Shown piece after piece: positions 11,941 through 23,749 of a stretch of 64,000 nucleotides of DNA. The notes below the pieces were generated by a model. The model was not told the origin of the DNA, made no database searches, and saw only the letters and a list, made by a program, of their open reading frames with translations. Source of the stretch: Cheiracanthium punctorium (Eukaryota; Arthropoda; Arachnida; Araneae; Cheiracanthiidae); NCBI GenBank assembly GCA_038373885.1, contig JAWZYV010002471.1, positions 434,001 to 498,000 on the forward strand, read 5' to 3'. Positions within the stretch are counted from its first letter, which is position 1, and each line of letters opens with the position of its first letter. The translations under genes and the position numbers were made by a program.

Positions 11941-12524
11941 AAAGATGGCAGCAGGGATATTAATCTATACACGACCCAAATTATAAATAGGAAATTACTC
12001 AAAAAATTATTGATTATAATCAGTATTATGCCTCTTATTATAAAATTCTAACAAAAACATGTCAATTTTCTGTTACATGTTACAAAAGAACTTGTTGTGA
12101 CTTTTTTAATCAAATACTCTGATACTGCATGAAAACAGATTTGTATATTTATTTACATAACTTAGTGTCAAGCAAACTTCTGAAATTCGCCCTTGAAACT
12201 AATTGATTATCTTCTGGCCATACCCCTAAAAAGTAATGATATCCACATGCAAAAACCCTTAACGGGTTAAAAATTTGTGACGGAGCATTTTACTTTATAG
12301 CTATATGAATTTTAAATATGGGTCTTAAAAACAATGATATCAAATTCTGAGTGACACCCTGCTGTGATTTTTAAAGATTTGTTTTTAAATTCAGTTACAG
12401 TTACTTTCGTTTTATTTTCTAAAGAATATTTACGCATTTAAGCAATGCTTTTAATTATGAAATACACTATCAAATATATCACACTTACACTGAGTTTATA
12501 TAATGTATTCAAATGAATTTATTT
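11941..12524. other. AT-rich sequence, no gene seen
   Basis: Nothing beyond ordinary AT-rich sequence is visible between the tandem units and the next palindromic element. Confidence 0.5.
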
Positions 12525-12685
12525 CAGTAATTTAATTTATCTTTTGCGACACGCTACCCAAAAGGTCAAATAAAATTTACGTAAATATTTACTTAATGTC
12601 ATAGTAACCAAACTAAGTTAAATGTATATGAAAATTTTGCTTGCCCTTTTGGATAGCGTGACGCAAAAGATGAATTAAATTATTG
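12525..12685. mobile_element. Palindromic MITE-like element, ~55 bp arms
   Basis: The left arm (12,525-12,580: CAGTAATTTAATTTATCTTT, TGCGACACGCTACCCAAAAGG...) pairs with the right arm (12,630-12,685: ...CCTTTTGGATAGCGTGACGC, AAAAGATGAATTAAATTATTG). There are a few mismatches and a ~50 bp centre. The structure is typical of a small non-autonomous DNA transposon. No target duplication stands out. Confidence 0.55.
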
Positions 12686-13870
12686 TATGGGTATTATAAA
12701 CGGTCAATTAAAAGAAAATGGAACCACATTTTTGCTAGTTTAAGCATTTTTCAATTAATTGTTTGAGGAATTTTTGAAAAGAGCATGGTAGAAATTTAAT
12801 TTAATAAAATTACGCTAGTTGCTGCTTTAAGGATTAATTTTAATCCTAAATTGTAGGATTTGTACCAAATGTTGGCATCAGTATTGAAAATCATACTTAG
12901 CAGACTCATATCTTCAGTGGTAAAAATTAACAAACTGCTTTTGATTCCATTTCAGAGAGTTTTACATAAGTTTCAATGTACTTATAGTAAAATTCTTGAA
13001 TAAAAATAATGTATATAGATATGATATTTTTAAAAAAATTCAATGTTTGATTTTAGAGGAAGTAAGAAATCAAAATCGAGTTATATAAAAATCTTTCTCA
13101 TTGTTTGTAAACTATAAAATTGTACACAACTATACAAAATGTTTTCGATACGATATTTATTTTTATAACAAATTCATAAAAAATTAAATGGGAAACATTT
13201 TTCTAATTAAAAATAATAACAGTAATAATACACAAAATTACTAATACGAAAAACATAATCAGTGAGTCATTTTTTAAGTTCATAAAATTTAAAAAAAATA
13301 CATGATTGTTTTATAAAATGAAAATAAAAATCCTTCAATAGAAATTCTTAATAATACAATATGGTACAAAATCAACAGAAAGTCTAGACTGAAGAAAAGC
13401 AAGATTTTGACTATGTTTCTGTTCTCATATTTCCTTACTTCGGCACCAAAATTTTTATTTCCCCTTTATAGGCATAAAATAGCCTCTTTACTGAGTATTT
13501 ATTTCAGACTTTGCAGCATCTCCTGGGATAAAAATAGTTTTTTCCTAAATCTTTTGGAAATATAAACTTTTTTTTTTCACATTACCTTGTGGCTCCGCAG
13601 TTGGCTATTATTTTTGTATGTAAGTGGTTCACAACCAAAGTTGAACAAATCCGCATTTTTTAAAAATGGAGATAGTTCATATTGGAGTAACCCCAAAACA
13701 TGGCCTATTCACTCCCTAACGAATCGATTTCTCTCCCAGAGATAGACTTTGTATTATAATGCCACTATATTATAATGTGCAATTTCAAACCTTCATTTTT
13801 TAAATTTAGGTTAGCTGATATTGGTTCGCTATCGTTGTGACTCTCTCATACTTTAAATCAATTTTTTTTT
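12686..13870. other. AT-rich sequence, no gene seen
   Basis: No frame, repeat end or hairpin of note. Base composition is that of the bulk window. Confidence 0.5.
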
Positions 13871-13947
13871 TATCTCATGCACCGGTTTTTAGAATTACGC
13901 AATCGCTGCTTGTTTATGTTAATCTTATTGTTCTTAATTTATTATAG

Positions 13948-13996
13948 CTCTGTAATTGGCGTTGATGATCTCGACCAAGTGCTTGTTTTCGCCAAG
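13948..13996 (+). other. Possible 49 nt internal exon
   Basis: A strong acceptor (pyrimidine-rich TTAATCTTATTGTTCTTAAT followed by TTATTATAG, ending at 13,947) precedes 49 nt. The open frame in those 49 nt encodes SVIGVDDLDQVLVFAK, and they end in AAG|GTGAGG, a good 5' splice site. The peptide is acidic and hydrophobic and looks more protein-like than neighbouring chance frames. Alternatively the frame runs back to an ATG at 13,877, which would give a hydrophobic, signal-peptide-like start (MHRFLELRNRCLFMLILLFL). I recognise no family. Either reading is a hypothesis from splice-site pattern only. Confidence 0.25.
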
Positions 13997-14092
13997 GTGA
14001 GGTACCATTACAATTTGATTCTTCTCGTCCCCTTTTCCATTAAGCGATTGAAAATTAAGACGTATTTTTTATCATGCTTGCCACTACCTTAG

Positions 14093-16550
14093 CGCAAAAT
14101 TTAATTGTTCATTTAAAATGATTTTTCAATAAATAGAGTATTAAGCATCGGGTGTCTATGTAATTTGTTTTGTTTAGCAACTAGTGTGTTGAATCTGCGT
14201 TATACAACGGTAGCGGTAATTTATGATTATGGATCACGAATTTAAAATAATTCGGTAAATTCTTCATTACAAGCCTGCCATAAAAAGCTGCAAGTTTATT
14301 GTTAGTAATATATTCTCTGTGATTCCATATTCAAAAATAAATTAATAAATAAAAATAAAGTGAGTACTCCGTTGATGCTTCTGTAAAGTGATAACAGAAC
14401 GAGCAGAGAATTTTGCCACCCATGCCTCTTTGATTAGTGTGTGAACAATGAAATGAGCCTATATCTTCTAGTCATATGAGAAAATAATTCTAAGGACTTG
14501 CTTTGACACATGGATTGGGATTTGTATATATATATTAAAGCATTTTTCATGAAAAACACAATTAGGGCTTAGTTTCTAGCAAAAAAAGTGCCGGACCGTA
14601 ATATTCTCTGGAACTCATGTTCAAACTCAGTGGCGTATTGTAGACACCCGCGCCCCTTGCAATACGAGAGTCAGCAGTACACTCCATTAAAATATTTATT
14701 ATTCAAAGATTCCCCCATGTAATAATATTGAACATATTTTCATTATTTCACTGAACAACGAAATGAAATTAAAATAGTCTGAAATTGTCATATAGAAATC
14801 TAAGCAATACACAGTAGAAGACCCAAACTATGTTGATCTCAGGAATCTCAGAGCGGTTCGAAGCGAAACGAGTGCTGATTGGTCTGTCTTTTAAAATCGG
14901 TTTGAGTGTGAAAAGGAGGGGAATTTCCGAGTTGATGAACTGGTGGGCTCCGGAGCGCAATATTCATGAGCTCCACTGGGTTATACCTAGAATGTAAAAA
15001 TTCACTGTGAAAAGAAAAGTACAGGAGCTGGCTCCTATGGAAATTAAGCCCTACACACAATATGTTTTTCATTTGGAACTGTATAAACATCTTTAAAAAA
15101 AGTATATTTTAATTCATATTCAAACACATGGTACTAACAATAATATTTTTCTCTCAAAAACATCTTTAACATAGCTTAATTATTTTCATTGTAACGTGCC
15201 TTCTTCATTAATTTTTCTTCATTAAAATTTTATAAATTGTTCGTTTCTTCGTACTTGTTATCTATACGTTTTCAATCACAGCTTCGAAATAGTGATCTCA
15301 TTTGAGAAATAGAAAATTTATAAACTTAAAGTGATTAACAAAAATATACAAATAATTTATTTCTCCATACATTAAGAGACTCGAGAAAAAAAGGGAATAC
15401 ATACATTTATTAATACTATATACATTTAATAAAATCTACACATAAGTGACTTTAATGTCTAATAAAATGTTTAAGCAGTTTCTAACAAGCTTTAGTTGTC
15501 TTCCTTTTGTCAGTCATTACCAAACAATTAACCTGTTAAAATTTCATGAGCGTTTCTGTCAAAATTCGGACATGTTAAATTGTGTTGAAAGTTTGAGAGG
15601 TCCTTTATTCTTACGACATGTGCGTCACTAAAATTTAAAGATAGATTTTAATAAAATGAGACGCTCTATTTATAGTTTAAGGTTTTAGTCACCTTTTATT
15701 TATTGTGCGTTGAAAGTAATAATTTCATTAAAAACATGATGGTTTCTGTTGAAAATATATCAAAGTAAAAGATGTTTATTAGATTTTTATCGAAAAATAT
15801 TTCTATGTGATGTTTCGATTGCACAAAAAATGCTGAATGTTTTCATCTTCCCTCTCAAACATAAATCAGATGAATCATACATATGTTTATTCTAATTTTT
15901 TAATACCGTCAAGTATCCATTTTCGTAATCCAAAATCATGTGACCCAATGGATAACTGGAACAACAAACTGTTCATTGTGATAAAACGTTTGTAGTAGGA
16001 AAATGATACATGGTATTTGCAAATTCCTCGTATTTTTTTTTTCTTTTCGTGGCAATTTATAATAACTTTTCATATGCTAATCATCTAAATATGAAAACAT
16101 GCTGTATTCTTTAGACTATTTCCTAAAGTGTTCGAAAATAAATGTTTTGATAACTTATTGTTTGAAGGGGTTATTTCCCACTTAAATCGCAATTCTAAAT
16201 CTAATACACACATATTAGAAATACTAATATTTAAATTAAATGGCCTATCATTTTAAGTCTCAACAAAGACTAAACATTCGCTCTCTCTTTCTATATAACT
16301 TAATATTTGATGGAAATTAAACCATGAATGACTTTGTTGAAGGAAAAGGCAATTAATTAATTTGAAAGGATTTTTACTACTATCTTAGGTTATATTTTTA
16401 GAGGGGAATTCAGGATTTGGCACAGCAACGAAAGGGAAGCATCAAAGCTTAGATCTTGTTTGGCAGGGATTTTTAAAATTAAATACTAAAAATCAAAAGA
16501 TTTAAAATCTTTTTATTTCTGACTCTTCGTTACTTATAAAATATCTTTTA
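14093..16550. other. AT-rich sequence; minor GC-richer patch at 14,570-14,690
   Basis: The patch contains GTGCCGGACCG and CAGTGGCGTATTGTAGAC...GCAATACGAG, which look like fragments of MITE ends but have no defined borders. The remainder shows no gene or repeat structure I can support. Confidence 0.4.
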
Positions 16551-18179
16551 TATATAAATCTTTATTCGGTCGATAAGAGAAATATACATGACGCAATGGA
16601 AAATGACCTAGCCAATAGTCGCATTGGATGGGAACTGAAAATACAACAAAGTGTTCCCCATTGGCCGATTTTCTTGTCTGAGTTTCAGAATTATTTACCG
16701 TTGTGTGCCATTTAATTCCACACTAAGACTCATATGAGAGAACAATGGGGCAATACAGTTCGATTTTCCTAGCGATATTTGCTTTTAGATAAAAATGGAA
16801 TGTATAAAAAAGTGGGAGTAGTTTTATTCTTTTCAATCAAAGCTTTCGTAAGATAAGTATAATAAGAGGAAAAAGCTAATATATAGGAAATTTATCAAAT
16901 AAGAATTAACAATGAATTTTTAAAAAATCTTAAAAACTTTCATATTTTAAATACGCACTAAATAGTGCTATATATTACAAACATATCACAATGCATGCAT
17001 CGTCCAAATTTTAATTCCCTATTCCATTAAGTTAAAAAGTGTATCCTAATCCATGAGTGTACCCTATTTGTATTCCCTGATCCATAAAACACCACTTTGG
17101 AGTTGAAATCTATATTAAAATCGCCTACTAAAACTGTTTTATGATCTTTGTGAAGATATTCTAACTATACTTTGTTATAAACTGTAGCTTTGCTAGTTTC
17201 TCGCCAAATATGGAAGATATCGCCAAACTAGGTTCAGTTTTGGACACATTTTTTGGGGGTGGGGTGGCAAACTCGATCGCGATAGATCATCAAAAGTTGC
17301 AAACCTCCGCGTCTTTCAACATTTTATCCAACCCCCTCCTGTACGCGCTATCTGACAAGCCCTATTGAAGAATGCATCGAAAATGTGTCGACGCAAATTG
17401 ATCCACAAAAACATGTCGACAGAAAAAGTCGGAGTGAATGAAATATCACTTTAGTCTTAAAAAATATTACAACTAGAATCCAAAAAGTTTGTAGTAACTC
17501 ATTTTATTTTCAATGCTAGTTGTCGCCCGCTGTACCACCCACCTTGATTTTGGATGATTACACACGACTATTTTACGCAGACCAACAGTGAAATAATTCA
17601 TTGACGCAACGCATTAGTCGCTTTGGTGTGGTAAACTGGCGAGAAAAATGAGAATTTCTTCGAGGTAGTTTGAAGTAAATAAACCAATTCATTAGATTTT
17701 CTCTGAGTATGAACCCGAGATTAAAGTATGATAACCACATGGACATTGGGCCATGAAGATTCTTAGTGAACAATCTAACATAGTTTTGAATCTGATTGCT
17801 GGAATAAATGATTAGAGTAAATATTCTGAGTTAGTTAAGACGATGTAAAACATGACTAGGATTAGTTTTAGCCTTTCTCAATAAATGGGCTATCTAATGC
17901 AAAAATAATTACTGATATCAAACAATTAACTCTAAAATTAGCAGAAAATTCAAAAATACATACAAATTCTTCAGCATTACATATTTTTTAGATTAAATAT
18001 AAGAAGTAAGAGTAACTCCAGATATGAATATTCTAGTGTAAGATCATAATACATATACAGCGTATCTACATATAAGTTGACCGACCATTTAACAAACCTT
18101 TTTGTCCTAGATGCATACGTCCCATCGATCAAAATTAGATGTATTGTACTGTATTGTGTATTAAGGAAAAGTTACTCGA
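16551..18179. other. AT-rich sequence, no gene seen
   Basis: Patches of ordinary complexity at 16,570-16,760 and 17,180-17,420 contain stops in every frame. A GTTTTGGACACATTTTTTGG segment is followed by a G-rich run at about 17,255-17,266. Confidence 0.4.
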
Positions 18180-18384
18180 GGGCTATATACCTAAGGAGGG
18201 GGTGCCTTGAACGGAGGACACTTAAGGGATTCTAACAGGAATTCATGTTAAATCTAGAGAAAAACGCTCAAAATTCTAGACTATAAGATCGATGGCCACG
18301 TGGTTGGTCCAAACCTGGGACCTTCACACTTCATCCATCTACCATGTTCAGTGTCTTTACCCACGTGGCCATGGTGGGGCTGTC
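18180..18384 (-). mobile_element. tRNA-derived SINE (family 1)
   Basis: On the minus strand the head carries a box-A-like TGGCCACGTGGGTAAAG (18,355-18,371) and a box-B-like CCAGGTTTGGACC (18,306-18,322). The body TTTAACATGAATTCCTGTTA, GAATCCCTTAAGTGTCCTCC parallels the copy at 11,625-11,863. The tail and target duplication are not clear, so the copy is older or truncated. Confidence 0.55.
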
Positions 18385-18392
18385 AAAATAAG

Positions 18393-18514
18393 GGGCCAGG
18401 GGGTCCGGAGCCCCCCCCCATAGTTTTGATTTTTTTTAACTAAAATGATAAAGTCTTTTTGTGAAAAATTCTGGCTTTTTTATCGTTCGGACCCCCTCCT
18501 AAATGTTTTTCTGG
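18393..18514 (-). mobile_element. hAT-like MITE remnant with GGGGGTCCGGA core
   Basis: From 18,514 on the minus strand the sequence begins CAGGGACGTATCCAGAAAAA and contains GGAGGGGGTCCGAACG. The opposite side carries GGGGGTCCGGAGCCCCCCCC, so the two sides share an inverted GGGGGTCCG motif. The CAGGGACG start fits hAT termini (family knowledge). The left border is uncertain and no 8 bp duplication was found. Confidence 0.4.
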
Positions 18515-18856
18515 ATACGTCCCTGCTGTTCATTTTGGAAGAACTCTTGGATATAATCATTTTGGAAGAACTCTTGGGGTGTTTGTCTAAATTCCCAATC
18601 GAGTTTCCAAAGCAATGGGCTTTTCTCCGACACTTTCAAACATGAAGTAAATTAGTAAACTACCAATTTCTGTTAAATGCTTTCTGCGAAAGAATGCCTT
18701 AGTTTTTGACATACGATGATCGGAAAAGTCACTGTTGCTTCAACACTTCTTCTAAAATGATTTTTAACAGGCAAATGAAGACGGCGTTTCCGACCTACTT
18801 TGCTATGCGATTCTGGATCGTCTAGATCTCCTCTATCACCCTTTACATTTCTGACA

Positions 18857-18885
18857 TAAAGTTTTGAATCACTCTGTATATTGGT
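18857..18885 (-). mobile_element. Mariner-like terminal inverted repeat remnant
   Basis: The minus strand reads TATACAGAGTGATTCAAAAC, followed by TTTATGTCAG, a classic mariner-type end. The partner end was not located. About 400 bp to its left (18,515-18,856) is of ordinary complexity but shows no intact frame, so it may be the body of the same relic. Confidence 0.4.
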
Positions 18886-19080
18886 CCTTGAAATATATTA
18901 ACTAATCAGAAGGTGCAAAAAATATAATACGCTGCTTTATATCATGTCAGGACTCTATGGAGAGAACAATTGCAACTCGCACCCTTCCTAGAACATTTCA
19001 TTGCCTAAATAAGCGTTTCTGAACGGGTGGAAGTGATTTGCACAAGAACTTATAAACTGCCTAATTCCCAGGAAATTGTC

Positions 19081-19110
19081 ATTAATACACTGCAGTTCCA
19101 GTGTATTAAT
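19081..19110. repeat. Perfect 12 bp hairpin
   Basis: ATTAATACACTG (19,081-19,092) and its exact inverse CAGTGTATTAAT (19,099-19,110) enclose the 6 nt loop CAGTTC. Confidence 0.6.
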
Positions 19111-19222
19111 ATTAATAAGAGGCAATATCCCTATCAACTCTTCTTTTCTCCGATTCTGTAACAACTGTTTAACCCTATAAATAAAATAATAAAACTACAA
19201 AAAGCCTTGATGGAAATACTAA

Positions 19223-19432
19223 GGGCGAGATTCAAGTGAAACGCAATTCGAACGTATTCCGGGTCGAACAGGGGAAACTTCGAAATACATCAATGTTTCT
19301 TATTCAACTGAAAGAACACAATCGTGTTTTGATCACGTGACAGCGCGATGAGTTTGTTCATTGGAAGCATTCAGGGGACTGAAAAACGTTCGATTCGAAC
19401 TCTATCGCCCGCGTTTCACTTGAATCTGGCCC
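19223..19432. mobile_element. PIF/Harbinger-like MITE (210 bp) with TAA duplication
   Basis: The termini GGGCGAGATTCAAGTGAAAC and the reverse complement of the right end (GGGCCAGATTCAAGTGAAAC) differ at one position in 20. The element is flanked on both sides by TAA (19,220-19,222 and 19,433-19,435), the 3 bp TWA target typical of PIF/Harbinger. A GC-richer internal palindromic portion includes GTTCGAATCG-type motifs. It has no coding capacity. Confidence 0.8.
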
Positions 19433-19520
19433 TAAGTTTTTAGTGTGTGAAACATTAAGTTTTGCCGCTCGGATGCTGCTTGAATGGATTATGATTAGTG
19501 CATCCTATCTTCGTTTATCG

Positions 19521-19865
19521 TTTAACCCTTCGAGGCGCAACCCTTTCCCAATGCTGAAAATGGGGCAGCCGTTGCCATCGCTTGACTTAACTACCAGCAA
19601 GATGGCGGACGATCGAAACGTTCATCGCGTGCCACAGATCTAGATACCCTTTTTTGACGAGCGATGGCAACGGCTGCCCTTTTTCAGCATTGGGCAATCT
19701 TTCCAGCTGTTTTCGCGTTCTTCCATTTTTCAGCAGATGTCAGTGCTGTTAAAAATAATCGTGACCATTTTTTACGGGAAAGGAACATGCTAAAAAGTAA
19801 AGGATTCTCGTGGAGCTATGTCACTCGCAACTATTTTTATAGAAAACAAATCTATTCTTCTTGAC
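19521..19865. repeat. Repeat R1a (copy 1) with a 148 bp internal hairpin
   Basis: This 345 bp segment recurs at 62,913-63,283. Inside it CCCAATGCTGAAAA plus GGGCAGCCGTTGCCATCGCT (19,547-19,582) is matched in inverted orientation by AGCGATGGCAACGGCTGCCC (19,660-19,679) and CAGCATTGGG (19,685-19,694). The loop holds CAAGATGGCGGACGATCGAA. The 3' part (CAGCAGATGTCAGTGCTGTT..., GTGGAGCTATGTCACTCGCA) is also conserved between the copies. It is probably a non-autonomous transposon; its borders are not defined by duplications. Confidence 0.65.
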
Positions 19866-22590
19866 TGGCAACAGTCAAAACGTCAGAGTTTGGTGTCCTC
19901 ACGGCGAGGACACCGCGCGTTAAATGTGTGTGTGTGTGTGGGGGGGGTTAAATGTGTGTATTTGTCATCTGGGGATCTGGAATGATTTTATTTGATAAAG
20001 GATGAATCTTCGAAGAAAGCAGACTCACTGTTGTATGTAGAGCCAAATATTGTACAATCTTCACTAACGATAGCTCCGGTTTTCTTGTGTTTAGTTTCAA
20101 GTTCGTACTTTAACCAAAATTTATCGTATAGGGTCAGGTGGAATTACTATGACCAGAGGAATTTGAAAAAAAAAAAATGTGTAAATGTAAAACTTTCGAA
20201 AAAAATAAGCATAAGGCTTATAACATATTTTAATTATATCATATTAATATTAAGTAGTATTAAAGTAGTGACAATTGAAAAACAAACACCATGTCAAAAT
20301 TTTAAATTACCGGATTTGACGACTCGATGTCCAAAAGTTTTTGGCGCAAAAGAAAAATTTAGGCAAGCTAATTCATATTAAAAAGTACACTGCCAATGTG
20401 ATTAAAAGATTTCAACATGTGTTTACTTTTTCTAACATAGTGAGATATTTTTAAATTAATGGCAATTATTACCCCCCCACACTGTTTTTTAAAATAGAAT
20501 AATAATGACTGTTCGTAAAAACATAGAAAAGTAATTCTATTAAGACAAAGTAATTTAAAATAGATTAATTACGTGTTACATTATCTTAAAGATGAATTAT
20601 AAAATGGAAATATCGCTGCTGAATACTTTTAAAAATTTCAAATGCTTAAAACTTATTGTCATGGTTGATGAACAGAGCAAGAAGAACATTGTAAGACATA
20701 AAAAGTGTACCAGATAACAGTTTGAAATAGAAATAAATGAAACACACAAATATTCACTCAAACCATAGGCATTTCTAGAAAGAAAATACTCATTTTCTCG
20801 TGATCAAATGAAAGGACAGTTTCACTTTACGTTTCAACTGATTCTCCGAAAACAGTCGTGTTTTGAAAATCTATTTTTTATTGGCTTATCCGTATTCTTC
20901 ATGGGCTTATGTTATTCAAAAAATATTGAAGACCAGATGCAGTCCAGTGGTTTAAGTAGCTTTCCTATAAAATATGTCACTGAAAAAAAAAAAAAAAAAA
21001 ATAGTCAGGATAGACAACATTCCAGGAACCGGTTTCATTTTATTTTGTTCTTAAAGGTCAACATCACTTAATTCAATTTCTTTCATTTTTTTCAATGATT
21101 CTCGCATCATTTAATATTTTTTTCCCTTTTTAATCTTTTATAAGGCGAGTTTAGTACAGGGAGTCGTACTGGGGATTTTGGGGGGGGAACTGGGGGAAAG
21201 TACTGGGGATTTTTCTGGCCCATTTTTTAAGGATATTAATTCATATATTTTCCCTAAACTGTAACATCCCACGTGAAAATTGGAGAAACAAGTATTAAAC
21301 ATAGAGATTTTGCAGGAGAATACATTAATTATTTACAAAATCAAAGTCGGAAAACTACCTGCTGCTTGTACGCGGAATTAAAAGCAGATATATATAATTA
21401 AAACCGAAGATTCTTATGCTCAATTTTCGAATCATTATTCGAGCTTTCTTTAAAATTACAATGAAAGAAAAGTTCATAAGTCAAATATAATTTAGAATCT
21501 AGATGTATGGAAAAAATATAATTGATTTCTGTATTTAATAGACCGTAGGTGGTAAGTATTCTTACCATGGCCTTATAGAGGGTTAAATAGCGATTATCAA
21601 CGCACATTGATTTAATAAGAAGAAATTAAAAACTTATTTCTTAATTTGCATCCACTTTTTACGCAGCAGGGTAAGTCTAATAAAGAAAAGAATTGTAGTC
21701 TGTGCTTCTTAAACAATTGTACGCGTAAGTATCAAGGGAAATCAGGTGGTTATAATTACTTCATTTTTTTTCCAGTTTTGATGGAGGGAGGTCATGCTGA
21801 ACACTCTCTTAAATTTCAATCTTCGTCGTACAGGAACAAAGTTTTTACTTGATGTTTTTAAAAGGTAAAAGCTTCCCTTGATTAATTAAAACAATATTTT
21901 TCTGTAATATAAAGAATTAAAAATTCACAAAATTGAAACTATTTAAAAGCAGTCATAATTACCCTTTCTGACCACATGTAGCTCTTTTGGTTTTTTTAAA
22001 TCAATTCAATGTGCATTGTTATTAATCACTTCTTCGAAATTAGTTATTTCCATTTGCATTTTTATAAAACATTTGCACACTTGAATTTCTTACTGACAAG
22101 TTAAAAAATTGTATAAAAACTTGGTATCTTGGAGATTTTTTTTTCAATCGTCTGGATAAAATTTCTCTGGTACCACAGTTTGACGACGAGTTATAACCAT
22201 TCGTTGATTCTTAGCCAATCCTGAGAAGTCGAAGCAAAAAAATATGAGAATTTTGTATATTTCTCCTTATTCATGAACTAATATCCATTTTATCTTGATA
22301 GGAAATATGATTGATGCCAGTTTTGGGAACACAAAAGAAACAAAGGACAAAGGTTAAATATTAGAGTAACCGTGGAAATTTTAGATAATGTATATCTTCT
22401 CTTTGATGCTGGATCTTTTATATACATATATACAGTAAGATGGACTAAAATGATCCCCTTAAGAGGAAAACTTGTATAAATAACATAAATGTTTGGCATT
22501 TTGCTAGTATGTTTTACACTATAATTTTTAACTATAATTTATAATACTACATTTTGCGTTATAAGCGTATTTTAATAATATTTTGAACAT
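19866..22590. other. AT-rich sequence; (TG)n, poly-A runs; no gene supported
   Basis: Holds a GT/G-rich tract at 19,925-19,949 and an A run at 20,982-21,001. A 129-codon frame at 19,992-20,381 is Lys/Asn/Ile/Ser-rich with no recognised motif and is probably chance. A CAGTAAGATGGACTAAAATGATC sequence near 22,433 may be a transposon end. Confidence 0.4.
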
Positions 22591-23020
22591 GCATTGAGTA
22601 ATTAAAAAATATAATTTTGAAAAGTGTCCAAAGGATCATTTTGCGTTTAGGGCAAAATGATCCTTCCTTTAAAAATAATTGCAAATTAGTTTTTATCGCT
22701 AAAATAAAAAGATGTTAAAGTAATTATGACTACTTATAATGAAATAAAATAAGTTTTACAATCAGACAGTACACATACTTTATTTTACGAAAATGTTAAG
22801 AATTTAAAAAAAGTATCCCACACAAAAAATAGAATATTTTAAAATTATGATTCAAAAATTATGGCCTACAATAAAAGCAGAAATAAATTAAATAATGTAT
22901 TTTTCCGCCATTTCGAAAACTCTGAATGTTTCAGCACATATACAAAAATACACATGACCACCATTATCAGGTATCTCAGAGCATGCATAATTCACATTGT
23001 GACACTGGAACTAACCTAAA
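22591..23020. repeat. Repeat R1b (copy 1, left part)
   Basis: About 430 bp matches 63,291-63,747 with scattered substitutions and small indels. Shared landmarks are ATGAGTAATTAAAAA-like starts, GATGTTAAAGTA, CCATTTCGAAAACTC and ACTAACCTAAA. It contains a 14 bp perfect inverted repeat, AAGGATCATTTTGC/GCAAAATGATCCTT (22,632-22,666), which is eroded in the other copy. It is interrupted at 23,021 by a Helitron-like insertion and resumes at 24,631. Confidence 0.7.
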
Positions 23021-23720
23021 CCTTAATATATATATATAATGCTAATGTTCGTTTGTAAAGACAGGGTTTTCTCTATCACCACCAACTCGAATTAACTTCC
23101 CGTTGGGGTGGTAAATAGCCCTTGGTCTCACGGTGAAAGTAAGGGAGTTTGATCGCGGTGGGTGGAAGTGCATGGTGAAAATCTTAATATATATACAAAA
23201 TGCTAATGTTCGTTTGTAAAGACAGGGTTTTCTCTATCACCACCAACTCGAATTAACTTCCCGTTGGGGTGGTAAATACCCCTTGGCCTCACGGTGAAAG
23301 TAAGGGAGTTTGGCCGCGGTGGGTGGAAGTGGGTGGCGAAAATCTTAATCTTATCTTAATATATATATAAAATGCTAATGTTCGTTTGTAAAGACTGGGT
23401 TTTCTCTATCACCACCAACTCGAATTAACTTCCCGTTGGGATGGTAAATACCCCTTGGCCTCACGGTGAAAGTAAGGGAGTTTGGTCGCGGTGGGTGGAA
23501 GTGGGTGGCGAAAATCTTAATCTTAAGATATATATAAAATACTAATGTTCGTTTGTAAAGACAGGGTTTTCTTTATCATCACCAACTCGAATTAACTTCC
23601 CGTTGGGGTGGTAAATACCCCTTGGCCTCACGGTGAAAGTAAGGGAGTTTGGTCGCAGTGGGTGGAAGTGGGTGGCGAAAATCTTAATCTTATCTTAATA
23701 TATATATAAAATGCTAATGT
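23021..23720 (+). repeat. Tandem array of ~161-172 bp units (4 full plus 1 truncated)
   Basis: Each unit reads TTAATATATATA, ATGCTAATGTTCGTTTGTAA, AGAC(A/T)GGGTTTTCT, CACCAACTCGAATTAACTTC, CCGTTGGG(G/A)TGGTAAATA, CCTCACGGTGAAAGTAAGGG, ending in a GGTGGGTGGAAGTG block and AAAATCTTAAT. Unit starts are about 23,021, 23,182, 23,354, 23,521 and 23,693. Units are highly similar, pointing to recent amplification. Confidence 0.85.
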
Positions 23721-23749
23721 TAAAAAATATATATCTGTCCTTTCCTAAC

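Noticed and set aside
19992..20381. 129-codon frame as a gene
   Set aside because: Lys/Asn/Ser/Ile-rich with a Lys run from poly-A, no motif, no splice or start context; typical chance frame in AT-rich DNA.
23021..23720. Regular ~165 bp units as a CRISPR array or centromeric satellite
   Set aside because: Units are contiguous without unique spacers, number only five and begin with Helitron-like termini.
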